Below are positions 1-8,602 of a DNA stretch of 11,956 nt, one piece after another (position 1 is the stretch's first letter; the number at the start of each line of letters is the position of its first letter). The position numbers and the translations under genes are program-made. The notes under the pieces are model-generated. The model saw only the letters and a list, made by a program, of their open reading frames with translations. It made no database searches and was not told where the DNA came from. Source of the DNA: Tannerella sp. GTDB taxonomy: Bacteria; Bacteroidota; Bacteroidia; Bacteroidales; Tannerellaceae. The stretch lies in assembly GCA_031289515.1 (NCBI GenBank), contig JAITPH010000218.1:1-11956 (forward strand), read 5' to 3'.

Positions 1-1208
1 CGATGATTGTCACGTCGTGCGACGAGGATACACCCGGAAAATATAAGATGACAGACGGTCAGCCTGTCATACATTATCTTCGTTATCAGAACAATGAATC
101 GGCAGGAATATTGCTTGACGGCGCATTTATGAACGAGAATATATGTATTATCGGCGACAATCTGACGAGCGTTCAGGAAGTATTGTTCAACAATGTGAAA
201 GCCATTCTAAACATCAATATGATTACGAAGAACACGCTTTTTGTGAATGTGCCGAAAGAACTTCCTTCTGTACGGACAGACAAACTCTATCTTGTCACCG
301 GCAAAGGAGATACCGTGACTTACGATTTTGAGGTCAAGATACCTGCGCCTGTCGTTGCCCGGATAAAATGCGAACAAGTGCCTGAAGGCGGTGACGTTCA
401 CCTGTACGGCGATTATTTTCTGGCAACCGACGCAAGCCTGATAAAGGTATTTGTCGGCGGCTACGAAGTGCCTACTGCGGATATTGTCAGTTTCGAGAAG
501 ACGCAATTAGTATTTAAAGCGCCTGAAATGAGCGTCAAGGGAGCTATCGAAGTAAAAACTCTTTACGGCAGCAGCGGCAGAACAAAAGACATTTTCCACG
601 ACGACAGGGGTTTGCTAACCGGATTCGAGGAAGGATTCGTAGGCGGCTGGGGACGTCCCGCAGCAACCCGCATCCAGAACGATCCCGCGCTTGCTCTGAC
701 AGGCAACTATTGCCGGTTGGACGGTAAGGAAATATCTCCCGGCGCATGGAGTTCGGGCGGCGAAGACAACTACACCATCAATTTCTGGGGCGAAGACAAC
801 GGCGTTCCGTCGGGAAACCTCTTCTCAAGCGACCCGGCAACGTCTACGCTGAAATTTGAAGTCAACGTGATCGCGCCATGGACGGCTCTGCCGATGATGT
901 TCTGCTTCTTCCAGCAAGGCGGATTTCAGGATTATCTCTGGGCGGACGGCACGTCGACAGGCGGCGGACAGCCTCGCGCATTATGGGGCCCGTGGAAAGG
1001 AACAGGCTCTTACGCGACCGACGGCTGGGAAACTGTTTCTATACCGTTATCGGAATTTAAATACAACGGATATGGCGTAGAAGTGCCGTTATCAATCTCT
1101 TACGGCGCTCTGGGAGTAAGCATACACAATCGTGGCAGCGACGAATACGCAGGCGAAGCAGCTTGCAATCCGGTTATTTTGATTGATAATATACGTGTAA
1201 TTCCCTAA
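1..1208 (+). CDS. Surface glycan-binding lipoprotein (SGBP, IPT/TIG plus SGBP-B-like C-terminal domain), 5' end cut off
   Basis: This is the 3' part of a cell-surface glycan-binding protein of a Sus-type PUL. The visible protein begins MIVTSCDED: VTSC looks like the end of a lipoprotein signal peptide with the lipidated Cys followed by acidic residues, so the true start lies upstream and the ATG at position 3 is probably internal. Counting from that Met, residues ~21-113 and ~114-195 look like two IPT/TIG immunoglobulin-like domains. Residues ~200-401 resemble the C-terminal glycan-binding domain of SGBP-B proteins from xyloglucan and mannan PULs. That part is rich in aromatics that could stack on sugars (W216, W313, W328, W331, W342). 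The next gene starts 19 bp after the stop. Glycan specificity cannot be read from the sequence; beta-mannan or glucomannan is inferred from the neighbours. The family assignment rests on recognition of the domain pattern. Confidence 0.85.
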   Translation, partial: MIVTSCDEDTPGKYKMTDGQPVIHYLRYQNNESAGILLDGAFMNENICIIGDNLTSVQEVLFNNVKAILNINMITKNTLFVNVPKELPSVRTDKLYLVTGKGDTVTYDFEVKIPAPVVARIKCEQVPEGGDVHLYGDYFLATDASLIKVFVGGYEVPTADIVSFEKTQLVFKAPEMSVKGAIEVKTLYGSSGRTKDIFHDDRGLLTGFEEGFVGGWGRPAATRIQNDPALALTGNYCRLDGKEISPGAWSSGGEDNYTINFWGEDNGVPSGNLFSSDPATSTLKFEVNVIAPWTALPMMFCFFQQGGFQDYLWADGTSTGGGQPRALWGPWKGTGSYATDGWETVSIPLSEFKYNGYGVEVPLSISYGALGVSIHNRGSDEYAGEAACNPVILIDNIRVIP

Positions 1209-1227
1209 TATTTTAAAAGATATAATT

Positions 1228-3573
1228 ATGAACAAGAAAAATATAATATCAATTATTCGGACATTAAGCCTTGTCGTTTGCGGCGTCGTGTTTTTCGCTT
1301 CTTGCGATAACGAGGAACAGCTAAGCACGGACATACTGAACAGCAAGGAAACAACGCTGAACGCTTACGGTCCGAATCCGGCTTTGCGCGGAAGCAAACT
1401 GAGTTTCGCAGGCTCTCATTTGGATAAAATCACCAAGGTTATATTGCCCGATAATATCGAAATCACCGACATTGAAGTAGTTAGCGACAAAGTCATAAAG
1501 TTTGTTATTCCGCAGGAAGCCAAGGAAGGAATTGTCAGACTTGTCGGGCCGAACAATCTGGAATTGGTCGGCGCAGATTCGTTGACCATTTCCGAGCCTG
1601 TTTCTATCACAAATATGAGTCCGTCGCCGGTCAAGGCGGGTCAGGTCTTAACTCTCGAAGGCGATTATTTCAATCTGATACAAAAAGTGATTTTCACTGA
1701 TAAGGTTGAGGTCGCAGCCGAGGATTTCAAGACATGGAGCAGGACGAAGATAGAAGTAGTTCTTCCGGCGGAGGCGCAATCCGGCATTATAATATTGTCG
1801 GATACGGCTGAAATACCGCTCGAATACCAGTCGCCGGAGGCTCTGCAAGTAGTCCTTCCGTCGGTAAACGCCGTTCAGACCCTGAACGACAGGAAACCCG
1901 GCGAAGTGATTACGGCGCCCGGCAAAGACCTTGATTTAATCGTCAGGCTGGAGATGCCGAACGGCGCTGAAACGCCTTTCACGACAGAGAACAATACGCT
2001 GACGTTTACCCTTCCCGAAGGCGTCACCGATGGCGCTATCGCGATGATACCCGCTTCGGGTGTGCGCGTTGCCGTTGCCAATATCGGTATTGCCATGCCC
2101 GGAAAGTTGGTCGTAACGCCTTCGACAGGTTTGCGCGGCGGCAGCGTAATCACTATTAAGGGAGTTAATCTGGAATTGGTTACGACAATCGCATTTCCGG
2201 GAGTAGACGAAGCGGTGACGCCGACGTCAAAATCGGCTACCGAGATAAAAGTCGCCATGCCCGAAAAAGCCGTCAGCGGCGAGATGGTGTTGAACACCGC
2301 AAGCGGCAAGACCGTTTCGGCGTTGATTGCAACGTTGAAACCGGATGTGTCTGCATATAATCCGTCGCCCGCGTCGGCAGGCTCCGACTTGAAACTGCAA
2401 GGGCATAACCTCGATTTGGTTACTACCGTCACATTTGCCGAAAATCTGGTCGTTGAGGCGACGCCGTCCAGAACTTCCGAGCTGACGGTTAGAGTTCCGC
2501 TCAATGCCGTTTCGGGCGCTGTCGTTCTGACGATGGCTAACGGCGAAACGGTTGAATGCAAGGAATTGGAAGTTACCGCGCCTGTGCTCTGCTACATTCT
2601 CAATCCTCCCGGTCCGAAAGCCGAGATTTATGCGGGCGGCGTATTGACGGTCGAGGTGGCAAACGGCGATAAACTGACCGATATTAAGGTGGGCGGCGCG
2701 TCGGTGAAGTTCATTCATGACGCTCCCAAATTGTATATCGTCATACCCGGAAATGCAAACGGAGACACGGAACTGAAACTGATTTCGTCGAACGGAGAAG
2801 CCGTATATACCATTCCGGTGATAGGGTCGGGCGACATTGAAACCGTCCTGCTTGACGAACTCACCGAAATAAGCTGGTCGAATACGGTGCGTTTGTACAA
2901 GGAATCGTTTGAAGGACTTGCTCCGGGCGCAATACTGAAATTCTACATTGCTTCGGCCGGCAGCGGCGCGCAGCTTGCATTGCAGGATGCAAACTGGGAA
3001 AAACTGACGCTTGACGACCCGAATTTCGACGCTCAATGGGGTACTCTCACTATTCCCGAAGGCTCGACTTCATACGAAATAGTTCTTACAAAAGCCGTTC
3101 TCGACAAGATACTTGCGGTCGACGACGGCTGGAGTACGACCGCCATTATTATTGCAGGTCAGAACGTTATAGTATCCAAAATATCCGTCATAGTGAAAGG
3201 GACTGCAACCGAAACGACGCTTGTCGAAGGCGACACGGAGTTCTCATGGTCGATGTCGCTGCGCATCAACAAGGAACATTTATCGACGGCAAAAGCCGGG
3301 TCGATGTTGAAATTCTATTTTTCAAGCCTGTCCGACAATGCTCAAATCAAGTTGCAAGACGCTAATTGGGCAACTTTGACGGTAGATACGCCGGAGTTCG
3401 ACGCGCAATGGGGTACGATAACCGTTCCGCCCGGCTCGGACGCCTACGAGATACCATTGACGCAAGCGTTGCTGGATGTTATCCTGTCGGTCGACGACGG
3501 ATGGAGCACGACGGCGATAATAGCAAACGGACAAAATTTGACGGTGTCGAAAGTCACTTTGATAGACTTTTAA
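1228..3573 (+). CDS. Large multi-IPT/TIG-repeat surface lipoprotein, probable second glycan-binding protein
   Basis: This 781-residue lipoprotein has an N-terminal hydrophobic signal and lipobox FASC with the lipidated Cys at 26. The following DNEEQ is acidic, as in Bacteroidetes lipoproteins exported to the cell surface. Residues ~42-535 form about six IPT/TIG-like repeats starting near 42, 125, 212, 292, 373 and 452. Repeated features are a PSPxxAGxxLxLxGxxLxLVTxVxF-type first half and an SGxVxLxxxxGE-type end. They probably form an extended stalk. Residues ~541-656 and ~665-780 are two copies of a beta-rich module sharing LQDANW, FDAQWGT and VDDGWSTTAII; these may be the glycan-binding tips, like C-terminal carbohydrate-binding modules of other Bacteroidetes lipoproteins. 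The gene lies between the first SGBP and the GH26 gene (21 bp to the latter). The glycan-binding role is inferred from architecture and position. No catalytic motif is seen. Confidence 0.85.
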   Translation: MNKKNIISIIRTLSLVVCGVVFFASCDNEEQLSTDILNSKETTLNAYGPNPALRGSKLSFAGSHLDKITKVILPDNIEITDIEVVSDKVIKFVIPQEAKEGIVRLVGPNNLELVGADSLTISEPVSITNMSPSPVKAGQVLTLEGDYFNLIQKVIFTDKVEVAAEDFKTWSRTKIEVVLPAEAQSGIIILSDTAEIPLEYQSPEALQVVLPSVNAVQTLNDRKPGEVITAPGKDLDLIVRLEMPNGAETPFTTENNTLTFTLPEGVTDGAIAMIPASGVRVAVANIGIAMPGKLVVTPSTGLRGGSVITIKGVNLELVTTIAFPGVDEAVTPTSKSATEIKVAMPEKAVSGEMVLNTASGKTVSALIATLKPDVSAYNPSPASAGSDLKLQGHNLDLVTTVTFAENLVVEATPSRTSELTVRVPLNAVSGAVVLTMANGETVECKELEVTAPVLCYILNPPGPKAEIYAGGVLTVEVANGDKLTDIKVGGASVKFIHDAPKLYIVIPGNANGDTELKLISSNGEAVYTIPVIGSGDIETVLLDELTEISWSNTVRLYKESFEGLAPGAILKFYIASAGSGAQLALQDANWEKLTLDDPNFDAQWGTLTIPEGSTSYEIVLTKAVLDKILAVDDGWSTTAIIIAGQNVIVSKISVIVKGTATETTLVEGDTEFSWSMSLRINKEHLSTAKAGSMLKFYFSSLSDNAQIKLQDANWATLTVDTPEFDAQWGTITVPPGSDAYEIPLTQALLDVILSVDDGWSTTAIIANGQNLTVSKVTLIDF
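2848..3567 (+). repeat. Tandem intragenic duplication of a ~116-residue C-terminal module
   Basis: Residues 541-656 and 665-780 of the large lipoprotein (DNA 2848-3195 and 3220-3567) align without gaps at an offset of 124 residues. By my hand count about 66 of 116 positions are identical, including LQDANW, FDAQWGT, VDDGWSTTAI and GQN. This is an internal domain duplication, not a mobile repeat. Confidence 0.9.
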
Positions 3574-3594
3574 CGACGTAGTACAAAAATTGAA

Positions 3595-4992
3595 ATGAAG
3601 AAAAGTATCTTTTTCTCTCTAATGGCTCTTGTTGCGCTATTTTTGGCGGTCGCGTGCAAAAAAAGCGAGGCGTCGCCGGACGGCGAGACGGATATGCCGC
3701 GATTGGTTTTGACCATTCCGGCAAATAACGCCGTCGTTTCGCCCTCGACCGAAAAAGTCGCGTTTGTATTCGATTGTAATATTGTTCTGATAGACAGGAT
3801 AAAAATTACAATCAACGGAGAATCGGTCAGGCAGGTCAGCGTCTCGAACGACACGCTGACGGCGACGCTCAACCGTCTCGACGAAAAGACGCCGTATACG
3901 ATTGTCGTCGGCGAGAACGCAATAAAAGCCGACCCGGGCAAGCTCAATAAAGATACTTTTTCGCTGATGTTTACGACTGACATTCTTCCTCCGACGGATA
4001 TAAAATCGACGCTTGCCGTCGGCAATCCCTCGTCCGAAGCGGTACGTCTTTACAATTTTCTGAAAGACGGCTATGGCAAAAAAATCCTTTCGGGGACGGT
4101 TGCCAATGTCAGTTGGAACATCAACGAAGCCGAATGGATATACAGGCATACAGGCAAATATCCGGCTCTTAACGCTTTCGATTTCATTTTTTTGTTCGCT
4201 TCGCCATCCGACTGGATTGACTACGGCGACACTAAGGTCGTCGAGGATTGGTGGAATGCAGGCGGCATAGTCTCCTGTATGTGGCATTGGAATGTGCCGA
4301 AAAGCGCGGTTAGCTCCGACAGAAGTTTCTATACTTCGGAAACGGATTTCAATATCCGTGAGGCGCTTCGTGCGGGAACACCCGAAAATGCCGTCATAAT
4401 GGCCGATTTGCAGAAGATTAAAGACTGTCTGCTTTTGCTGAAGGACAAGAATATACCTGTCTTGTGGCGACCGCTACACGAAGCGGCGGGCAATACCAAT
4501 CGTTATAGCGGCGGCGAGGCGTGGTTTTGGTGGGGAGCCAAGGGAGCCGAGCCGTGCAAAGAACTGTGGCGGCTGATGTACAACTATTTTGAAAACGCGG
4601 GTTTGAACAATCTCATTTGGGTCTGGACAAGCGAAACAGGCGACGACGACTGGTATCCGGGCGACGAATACGTTGATATCATAGGTCGCGACATGTATAA
4701 CAAGCCTGACGCCAAAGGGATGCTCGACGAATACAATTATCTGAAAAGCCATTATCCCGACAAGATAATTACGTTGAGCGAATGTGGAAGCGTCGCGCAG
4801 ATACCCGATCAGTGGAACGAAGGCGCTACGTGGTCGTGGTTTATGACGTGGTACGATTACGAGCGGACGAACAATCCGTCGAGCAGCAATTTCGACGGTC
4901 AGGAACACCAGCACGCCCCGGTTTCGTACTGGAAGAACGCTTTCGCCGACGAGCGCGTTATTACGAGAGATGAAATGCCAAATCTTAAATAA
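3595..4992 (+). CDS. GH26 beta-mannanase lipoprotein
   Basis: This 465-residue glycoside hydrolase family 26 enzyme should cleave beta-1,4-mannosidic bonds in mannan or glucomannan. The signal peptide ends in lipobox AVAC with lipidated Cys21, so the enzyme is anchored in the envelope. Residues ~35-128 look like a bacterial Ig-like domain of the Big_5 type (LTIPANNAVVSPS, then YTIVVGENAIKADPGKL). The GH26 catalytic domain covers ~135-460. Within it are HWN at 231-233, the acid/base in WRPLHEA (Glu296) and the nucleophile in LSECGS (Glu396). The 100-residue spacing between the two catalytic Glu is close to that of characterised GH26 mannanases. Both catalytic residues are present, so it should be active. 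It starts 21 bp after the binding-protein gene and ends 8 bp before the GH5 gene. Endo- versus exo (mannobiohydrolase) action, and periplasmic versus surface location, cannot be decided from sequence. Confidence 0.93.
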   Translation: MKKSIFFSLMALVALFLAVACKKSEASPDGETDMPRLVLTIPANNAVVSPSTEKVAFVFDCNIVLIDRIKITINGESVRQVSVSNDTLTATLNRLDEKTPYTIVVGENAIKADPGKLNKDTFSLMFTTDILPPTDIKSTLAVGNPSSEAVRLYNFLKDGYGKKILSGTVANVSWNINEAEWIYRHTGKYPALNAFDFIFLFASPSDWIDYGDTKVVEDWWNAGGIVSCMWHWNVPKSAVSSDRSFYTSETDFNIREALRAGTPENAVIMADLQKIKDCLLLLKDKNIPVLWRPLHEAAGNTNRYSGGEAWFWWGAKGAEPCKELWRLMYNYFENAGLNNLIWVWTSETGDDDWYPGDEYVDIIGRDMYNKPDAKGMLDEYNYLKSHYPDKIITLSECGSVAQIPDQWNEGATWSWFMTWYDYERTNNPSSSNFDGQEHQHAPVSYWKNAFADERVITRDEMPNLK

Positions 4993-5000
4993 TTAATAAT

Positions 5001-5999
5001 ATGAAGAAAATTTATTTGATTATCACTGTCTTATGTGCGCTTTTTGCGCAATGTTCTTCCGTCGGTAAATCCGATGACACAACTTTTGTCGGCGTTCACG
5101 GTCAGCTTTCCGTAAAGGGAACTGCCCTGACCGACAAAAACGGCAAGCCGGTAGCGCTTCACGGCGTTAGTTTCGGCTGGCACAACTGGTGGTCCAAGTA
5201 TTATACGCCCGCAACGGTCGCTTGGCTGAAAAGCGATTGGAACGCCAACATCGTCAGAGCTGCAATAGGCGTAGAGCCGGATAACGCTTATCTGCAAAAC
5301 CCCGAATTGGCGATGATATGTCTGAAAACGGTAGTCGACGCCGCCATAGAAAACGATATGTACGCGATAATCGACTGGCACGCGCACCGCATTCACCTTG
5401 AAGAAGCAAAATCTTTCTTCACGCAGGTAGCCTTGCGATACAGGGATTATCCGAATATAATCTACGAGATTTTCAACGAGCCGTGGGGCGACGAAATGAC
5501 GTGGGAAGAGGTGAAAGACTATTCTGTGGAATTGATCAAGACCATCCGCGCCATCGACGGCGATAACCTGATACTTGTCGGCAGCCCGCACTGGTCGCAG
5601 GACGTCGATGTCGTCGCCGATTCTCCGATAGAAGGTTACGGCAATATCATGTATACGCTTCATTTCTATGCTGCGACGCACAAAAAAGGGCTACGCGACC
5701 GCGCCGGTTATGCCCTCTCGAAAGGTTTGCCGGTCTTTGTCTCCGAATGTGCCGGTATGGAAGCATCAGGAGACGGAGCGATAGACATGGTCGAGTGGGA
5801 GGCATGGAAAAAGTGGATGGCGGAAAACGATCTCAGTTGGATTGCATGGTCTGTTTCAAGCAAGACCGAGACATGCTCCATGATAGTCGCCGACGACCAA
5901 CCCGGCTCACAGCCATCTCCGCTCTACGGATGGAAAGACGAAGAATTGCAGGAATGGGGAAAAATAGTGAGAGACAACTTGCAAGTCATTAACAAATAA
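5001..5999 (+). CDS. GH5 endo-beta-1,4-glucanase/mannanase (GH5_2-like) lipoprotein
   Basis: This 332-residue family 5 glycoside hydrolase probably cuts beta-1,4-glucan or mixed glucomannan chains. The N-terminal signal peptide ends at a possible lipobox LFAQC (Cys18); Gln at -1 is unusual, so lipidation is less sure than for the neighbours. The catalytic domain opens with VHGQLSVKG and the LHGVSFGWHNWW stretch, a pattern of subfamily GH5_2 endoglucanases. Catalytic residues are visible: acid/base Glu160 in IFNEPWG and nucleophile Glu249 in VSECAG, with DWHAH at 125-129 and HFY at 221-223 as supporting active-site motifs. The length suits a single catalytic domain with no extra binding module. 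Its place between GH26 and the mannosyl-glucose phosphorylase suggests it acts on the glucose-containing part of glucomannan. Subfamily and substrate are inferred from motif resemblance; mannanase activity remains possible. Confidence 0.9.
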   Translation: MKKIYLIITVLCALFAQCSSVGKSDDTTFVGVHGQLSVKGTALTDKNGKPVALHGVSFGWHNWWSKYYTPATVAWLKSDWNANIVRAAIGVEPDNAYLQNPELAMICLKTVVDAAIENDMYAIIDWHAHRIHLEEAKSFFTQVALRYRDYPNIIYEIFNEPWGDEMTWEEVKDYSVELIKTIRAIDGDNLILVGSPHWSQDVDVVADSPIEGYGNIMYTLHFYAATHKKGLRDRAGYALSKGLPVFVSECAGMEASGDGAIDMVEWEAWKKWMAENDLSWIAWSVSSKTETCSMIVADDQPGSQPSPLYGWKDEELQEWGKIVRDNLQVINK

Positions 6000-6010
6000 C
6001 AAGAGACGAC

Positions 6011-7183
6011 ATGAATATGCTGTATAGACAGCGATTGGATTCGATAACAAAAGAATATAAACAGCTAATAGCCCTGAAAAACGAGCCTGTGCTGCCCGGA
6101 AACGGCATTTTCGAGCGTTACGAAAATCCTGTGCTGACAGCCGGTCATGTGCCGGTTACATGGCGTTACGACCTGTCGTCCGAACGGAATCCGTATTTCA
6201 TGGAGCGGTTTGGCGTGAATTGTGTTTTCAATGCGGGAGCTATTAAATGGCAGGGTAAATATCTGCTTGTAGCCCGCGTCGAGGGCGTCGACCGCAAATC
6301 GTTCTTTGCTGTTGCCGAAAGTCCTAACGGAGTTGACAATTTCCGTTTTTGGGACGAGCCGCTCAGTCTGCCGCAAACCGTCGACGCCGAAACCAACGTC
6401 TATGACATACGTCTCACAATCCATGAAGACGGCTGGATTTACGGCATCTTTTGCAGCGAAAGGAAAGACCCGGACGCTCCGGCGGGCAACTTGTCGTCCG
6501 CTCTGGCTTCGGCAGGCATCATTCGTACAAGGGATTTGAAGACATGGGAGCGGTTGCCGAATCTGAAATCGGGAAATCAGCAGCGTAACGTAGCGCTTCA
6601 TCCGGAATTTGTGGACGGAAAATATGCCCTGTACACACGTCCGCAAGACGATTTTATTGATGCAGTCAGTCAGGGAGGCATCTGTTGGGCGCTCGTCGAC
6701 GACATGACGAATGCCGCCATAACCGAAGAAAAGATTATAAATCAGCGTAGTTATCATACAATTAAAGAATTGAAAAACGGCGAAGGCCCGCATCCGCTGA
6801 AAACATCCGAAGGCTGGTTGCATTTGGCGCATGGCGTCAGGCATTGCGCCGCCGGTTTGCGTTATGTGCTTTATCTGTATCTGACCGACCTGAAAGACCC
6901 GACGAGAACGATTGCCGAGCCGGCCGGTTATCTGCTTTCTCCGCAAGACGCCGAGAGGGTAGGCGACGTCTCCAACGTTCTCTTCTCGAACGGCTGGATT
7001 GCCGACGACGGTCGGGTTTTCATCTATTATGCTTCGAGCGATACGCGGATACACGTCGCGACGTCAACAATCGACAAATTGCTTGATTACTGCTTAAATA
7101 CGCCGCCCGACGGTTATTGTTCGGCAGCATCGGTAGAAAATATTATGCGGTTAATTGAAAAAAATAAACTACTTTTGCGGTAA
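6011..7183 (+). CDS. GH130 4-O-beta-D-mannosyl-D-glucose phosphorylase
   Basis: This 390-residue cytoplasmic enzyme, with no signal peptide, phosphorolyses beta-1,4-mannosyl-glucose to alpha-mannose-1-phosphate and glucose. It closely resembles the B. fragilis enzyme that defined the activity, a GH130 subfamily 1 member of nearly the same length. Recognised blocks include WRYDLSSERNP (51-61), VEGVDRKSFFAVAESPNG (90-107), NVYDIRL (129-135) carrying the general acid Asp132, QQRNVALHPEF (190-200), YTRPQDDF (208-215), NGEGPHPLKT (256-265), HGVRHCAAGLRY (274-285) and YYASSDTRIHVATS (339-352). The start at 6011 follows the GH5 stop by 11 bp; Met3 is an equally possible start. It sits directly before the symporter (15-bp gap), so transport and phosphorolysis are probably coexpressed. 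Subfamily assignment is strong from motif similarity; activity on longer mannooligosaccharides is less likely. Confidence 0.95.
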   Translation: MNMLYRQRLDSITKEYKQLIALKNEPVLPGNGIFERYENPVLTAGHVPVTWRYDLSSERNPYFMERFGVNCVFNAGAIKWQGKYLLVARVEGVDRKSFFAVAESPNGVDNFRFWDEPLSLPQTVDAETNVYDIRLTIHEDGWIYGIFCSERKDPDAPAGNLSSALASAGIIRTRDLKTWERLPNLKSGNQQRNVALHPEFVDGKYALYTRPQDDFIDAVSQGGICWALVDDMTNAAITEEKIINQRSYHTIKELKNGEGPHPLKTSEGWLHLAHGVRHCAAGLRYVLYLYLTDLKDPTRTIAEPAGYLLSPQDAERVGDVSNVLFSNGWIADDGRVFIYYASSDTRIHVATSTIDKLLDYCLNTPPDGYCSAASVENIMRLIEKNKLLLR

Positions 7184-7198
7184 ATCAATTCATAATAC

Positions 7199-8602
7199 AT
7201 GCACAAAGTAGCGTTAAAAGAGAAAATCGGTTTTGGTTTCGGCGATATGGCTTCTTCCATGTTCTGGAAGATATTCAGCATGTATCTGCTTTTTTTCTAT
7301 ACAAAAGTATATGGCATATCGCCTGCCGCCGTCGGAACTTTGTTTCTTCTGACCCGCATCTGGGATGTAGTGAACGACCCGATGATGGGCGTAATAGCCG
7401 ACCGCACGCGAAGCCGCTGGGGGAAATACCGTCCGTATCTGCTATGGTTTGCCGTACCTTTTGCCGTCATGGGAGTACTCACTTTCGTGACGCCCGACGT
7501 CGGCGCTACCGGCAAACTGATTTACGCTTACGTCACTTATGCCCTGATGATGATGGTTTACACGGCGATAAATGTGCCTTATGCCTCGCTGCTGGGCGTG
7601 ATGTCGTCCAATCCGCGCGAAAGAAATACGCTTTCGTCGTACCGGATGTTTCTTGCTTTCATCGGCAGTTTCATTACTTTCATGCTGTTTCAGCCGCTGA
7701 TTGATTTTTTTAACGGCGGAGATGCTTCCGGCGACGCCCTGACGAGCGTCAGCGCCAATCCGACAGGATGGACAGGCGCGGTGGCCGTTATAGGCGTTCT
7801 TTGCGCTATCCTGTTTTATCTCTGCTTTCGCCTGACGCGGGAGCGGGTGAAACCTGTTGATGAAAGTAGCGAAAAAATATCTGTAAAGCAGGATTTCATA
7901 AATCTTAAACGCAATTTTCCGTGGTGGATACTGATGGCTTCGGGGCTGGCTGCGCTGCTGTTTAATGCAATCCGCGACAGCGTCGCATTGTTCTATTTCG
8001 CCGATTATATCAAGATTAATTACAAGCTGCCTGCTTTCGACTGGACTTTAGCCACTATTTACCTGCTCGTCGGTCAGGCTGCAAACATGGTTGGCGTGGC
8101 GCTTGCCGCTCCGCTTTCCAACAGGTACGGCAAGAAACGGACTTACATTGCGGCCATGTCGCTTGCAGCCGTTTTGAGCGCCTGTTTCTTTGCTCTGAAA
8201 CCGGATCAGATAGCCATGATAATGATTATGCAAATCCTGATTTCCGTCTGCGCCGGTTATGTTTTGCCGTTGCTTTGGAGCATGTATGCGGATGTGGTGG
8301 ATCATCAGGAGCTTGTTACAGGCCGTCGCGCTACGGGTCTGATTTTTTCATCGTCTTCGATGTCGCAGAAACTGGGATGGGCTTTCGGAGCTGCCTTGTC
8401 GGGCTGGCTGTTGGCGGCTTTCGGCTATCAACAGGATGCCGTCGCGCAATCGGAATACGCCGTTTTCGGCGTCAAACTGATGCTCAGCTGGCTGCCTGCC
8501 GCAGGTTGCATCCTCGCCGTTGTCGGCATGTTCTATTATCCTCTTTCCGACAAACGTGTGAAAGAAATATCGGAAGAACTCGAAAAAAGGAGGAAAGGAT
8601 GA
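7199..8602 (+). CDS. GPH-family (MelB-like) sugar:cation symporter
   Basis: This 467-residue inner-membrane transporter is of the glycoside-pentoside-hexuronide:cation symporter family within the MFS, with about twelve hydrophobic segments. Family hallmarks are Asp56 and Asp60 in TRIWDVVNDP, matching the cation-binding aspartates of MelB, then ADRTRSRWGKYRP (67-79) in the loop after helix 2. A cytoplasmic mid-loop (~211-240) separates the two halves. A late Lys391 before GWAFGAALSGW is near the position of the MelB helix-11 lysine. The gene follows the phosphorylase by 15 bp, the same pair as in the B. fragilis mannan operon, so the cargo is probably mannobiose or mannosyl-glucose. The last codons overlap the ATG of a 21-codon frame as ATGA at 8599-8602. 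The family is firm; the substrate is inferred from context. Confidence 0.93.
   Translation: MHKVALKEKIGFGFGDMASSMFWKIFSMYLLFFYTKVYGISPAAVGTLFLLTRIWDVVNDPMMGVIADRTRSRWGKYRPYLLWFAVPFAVMGVLTFVTPDVGATGKLIYAYVTYALMMMVYTAINVPYASLLGVMSSNPRERNTLSSYRMFLAFIGSFITFMLFQPLIDFFNGGDASGDALTSVSANPTGWTGAVAVIGVLCAILFYLCFRLTRERVKPVDESSEKISVKQDFINLKRNFPWWILMASGLAALLFNAIRDSVALFYFADYIKINYKLPAFDWTLATIYLLVGQAANMVGVALAAPLSNRYGKKRTYIAAMSLAAVLSACFFALKPDQIAMIMIMQILISVCAGYVLPLLWSMYADVVDHQELVTGRRATGLIFSSSSMSQKLGWAFGAALSGWLLAAFGYQQDAVAQSEYAVFGVKLMLSWLPAAGCILAVVGMFYYPLSDKRVKEISEELEKRRKG

Noticed and set aside
3..5. ATG at position 3 as the true start of the first gene
   Set aside because: It lies three residues before a lipobox-like VTSC, leaving no room for a signal peptide; the real start must be upstream of the window.
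1875..3036. Overlapping antisense open frames (228 and 269 codons) opposite the large lipoprotein
   Set aside because: They mirror the repetitive Val/Thr/Ala-rich sense coding sequence and have no independent support.
6065..7054. Long antisense open frame (329 codons) opposite the phosphorylase
   Set aside because: It is a shadow of the strongly supported GH130 gene; its product shows no recognisable domain and its start and end match no gene spacing.
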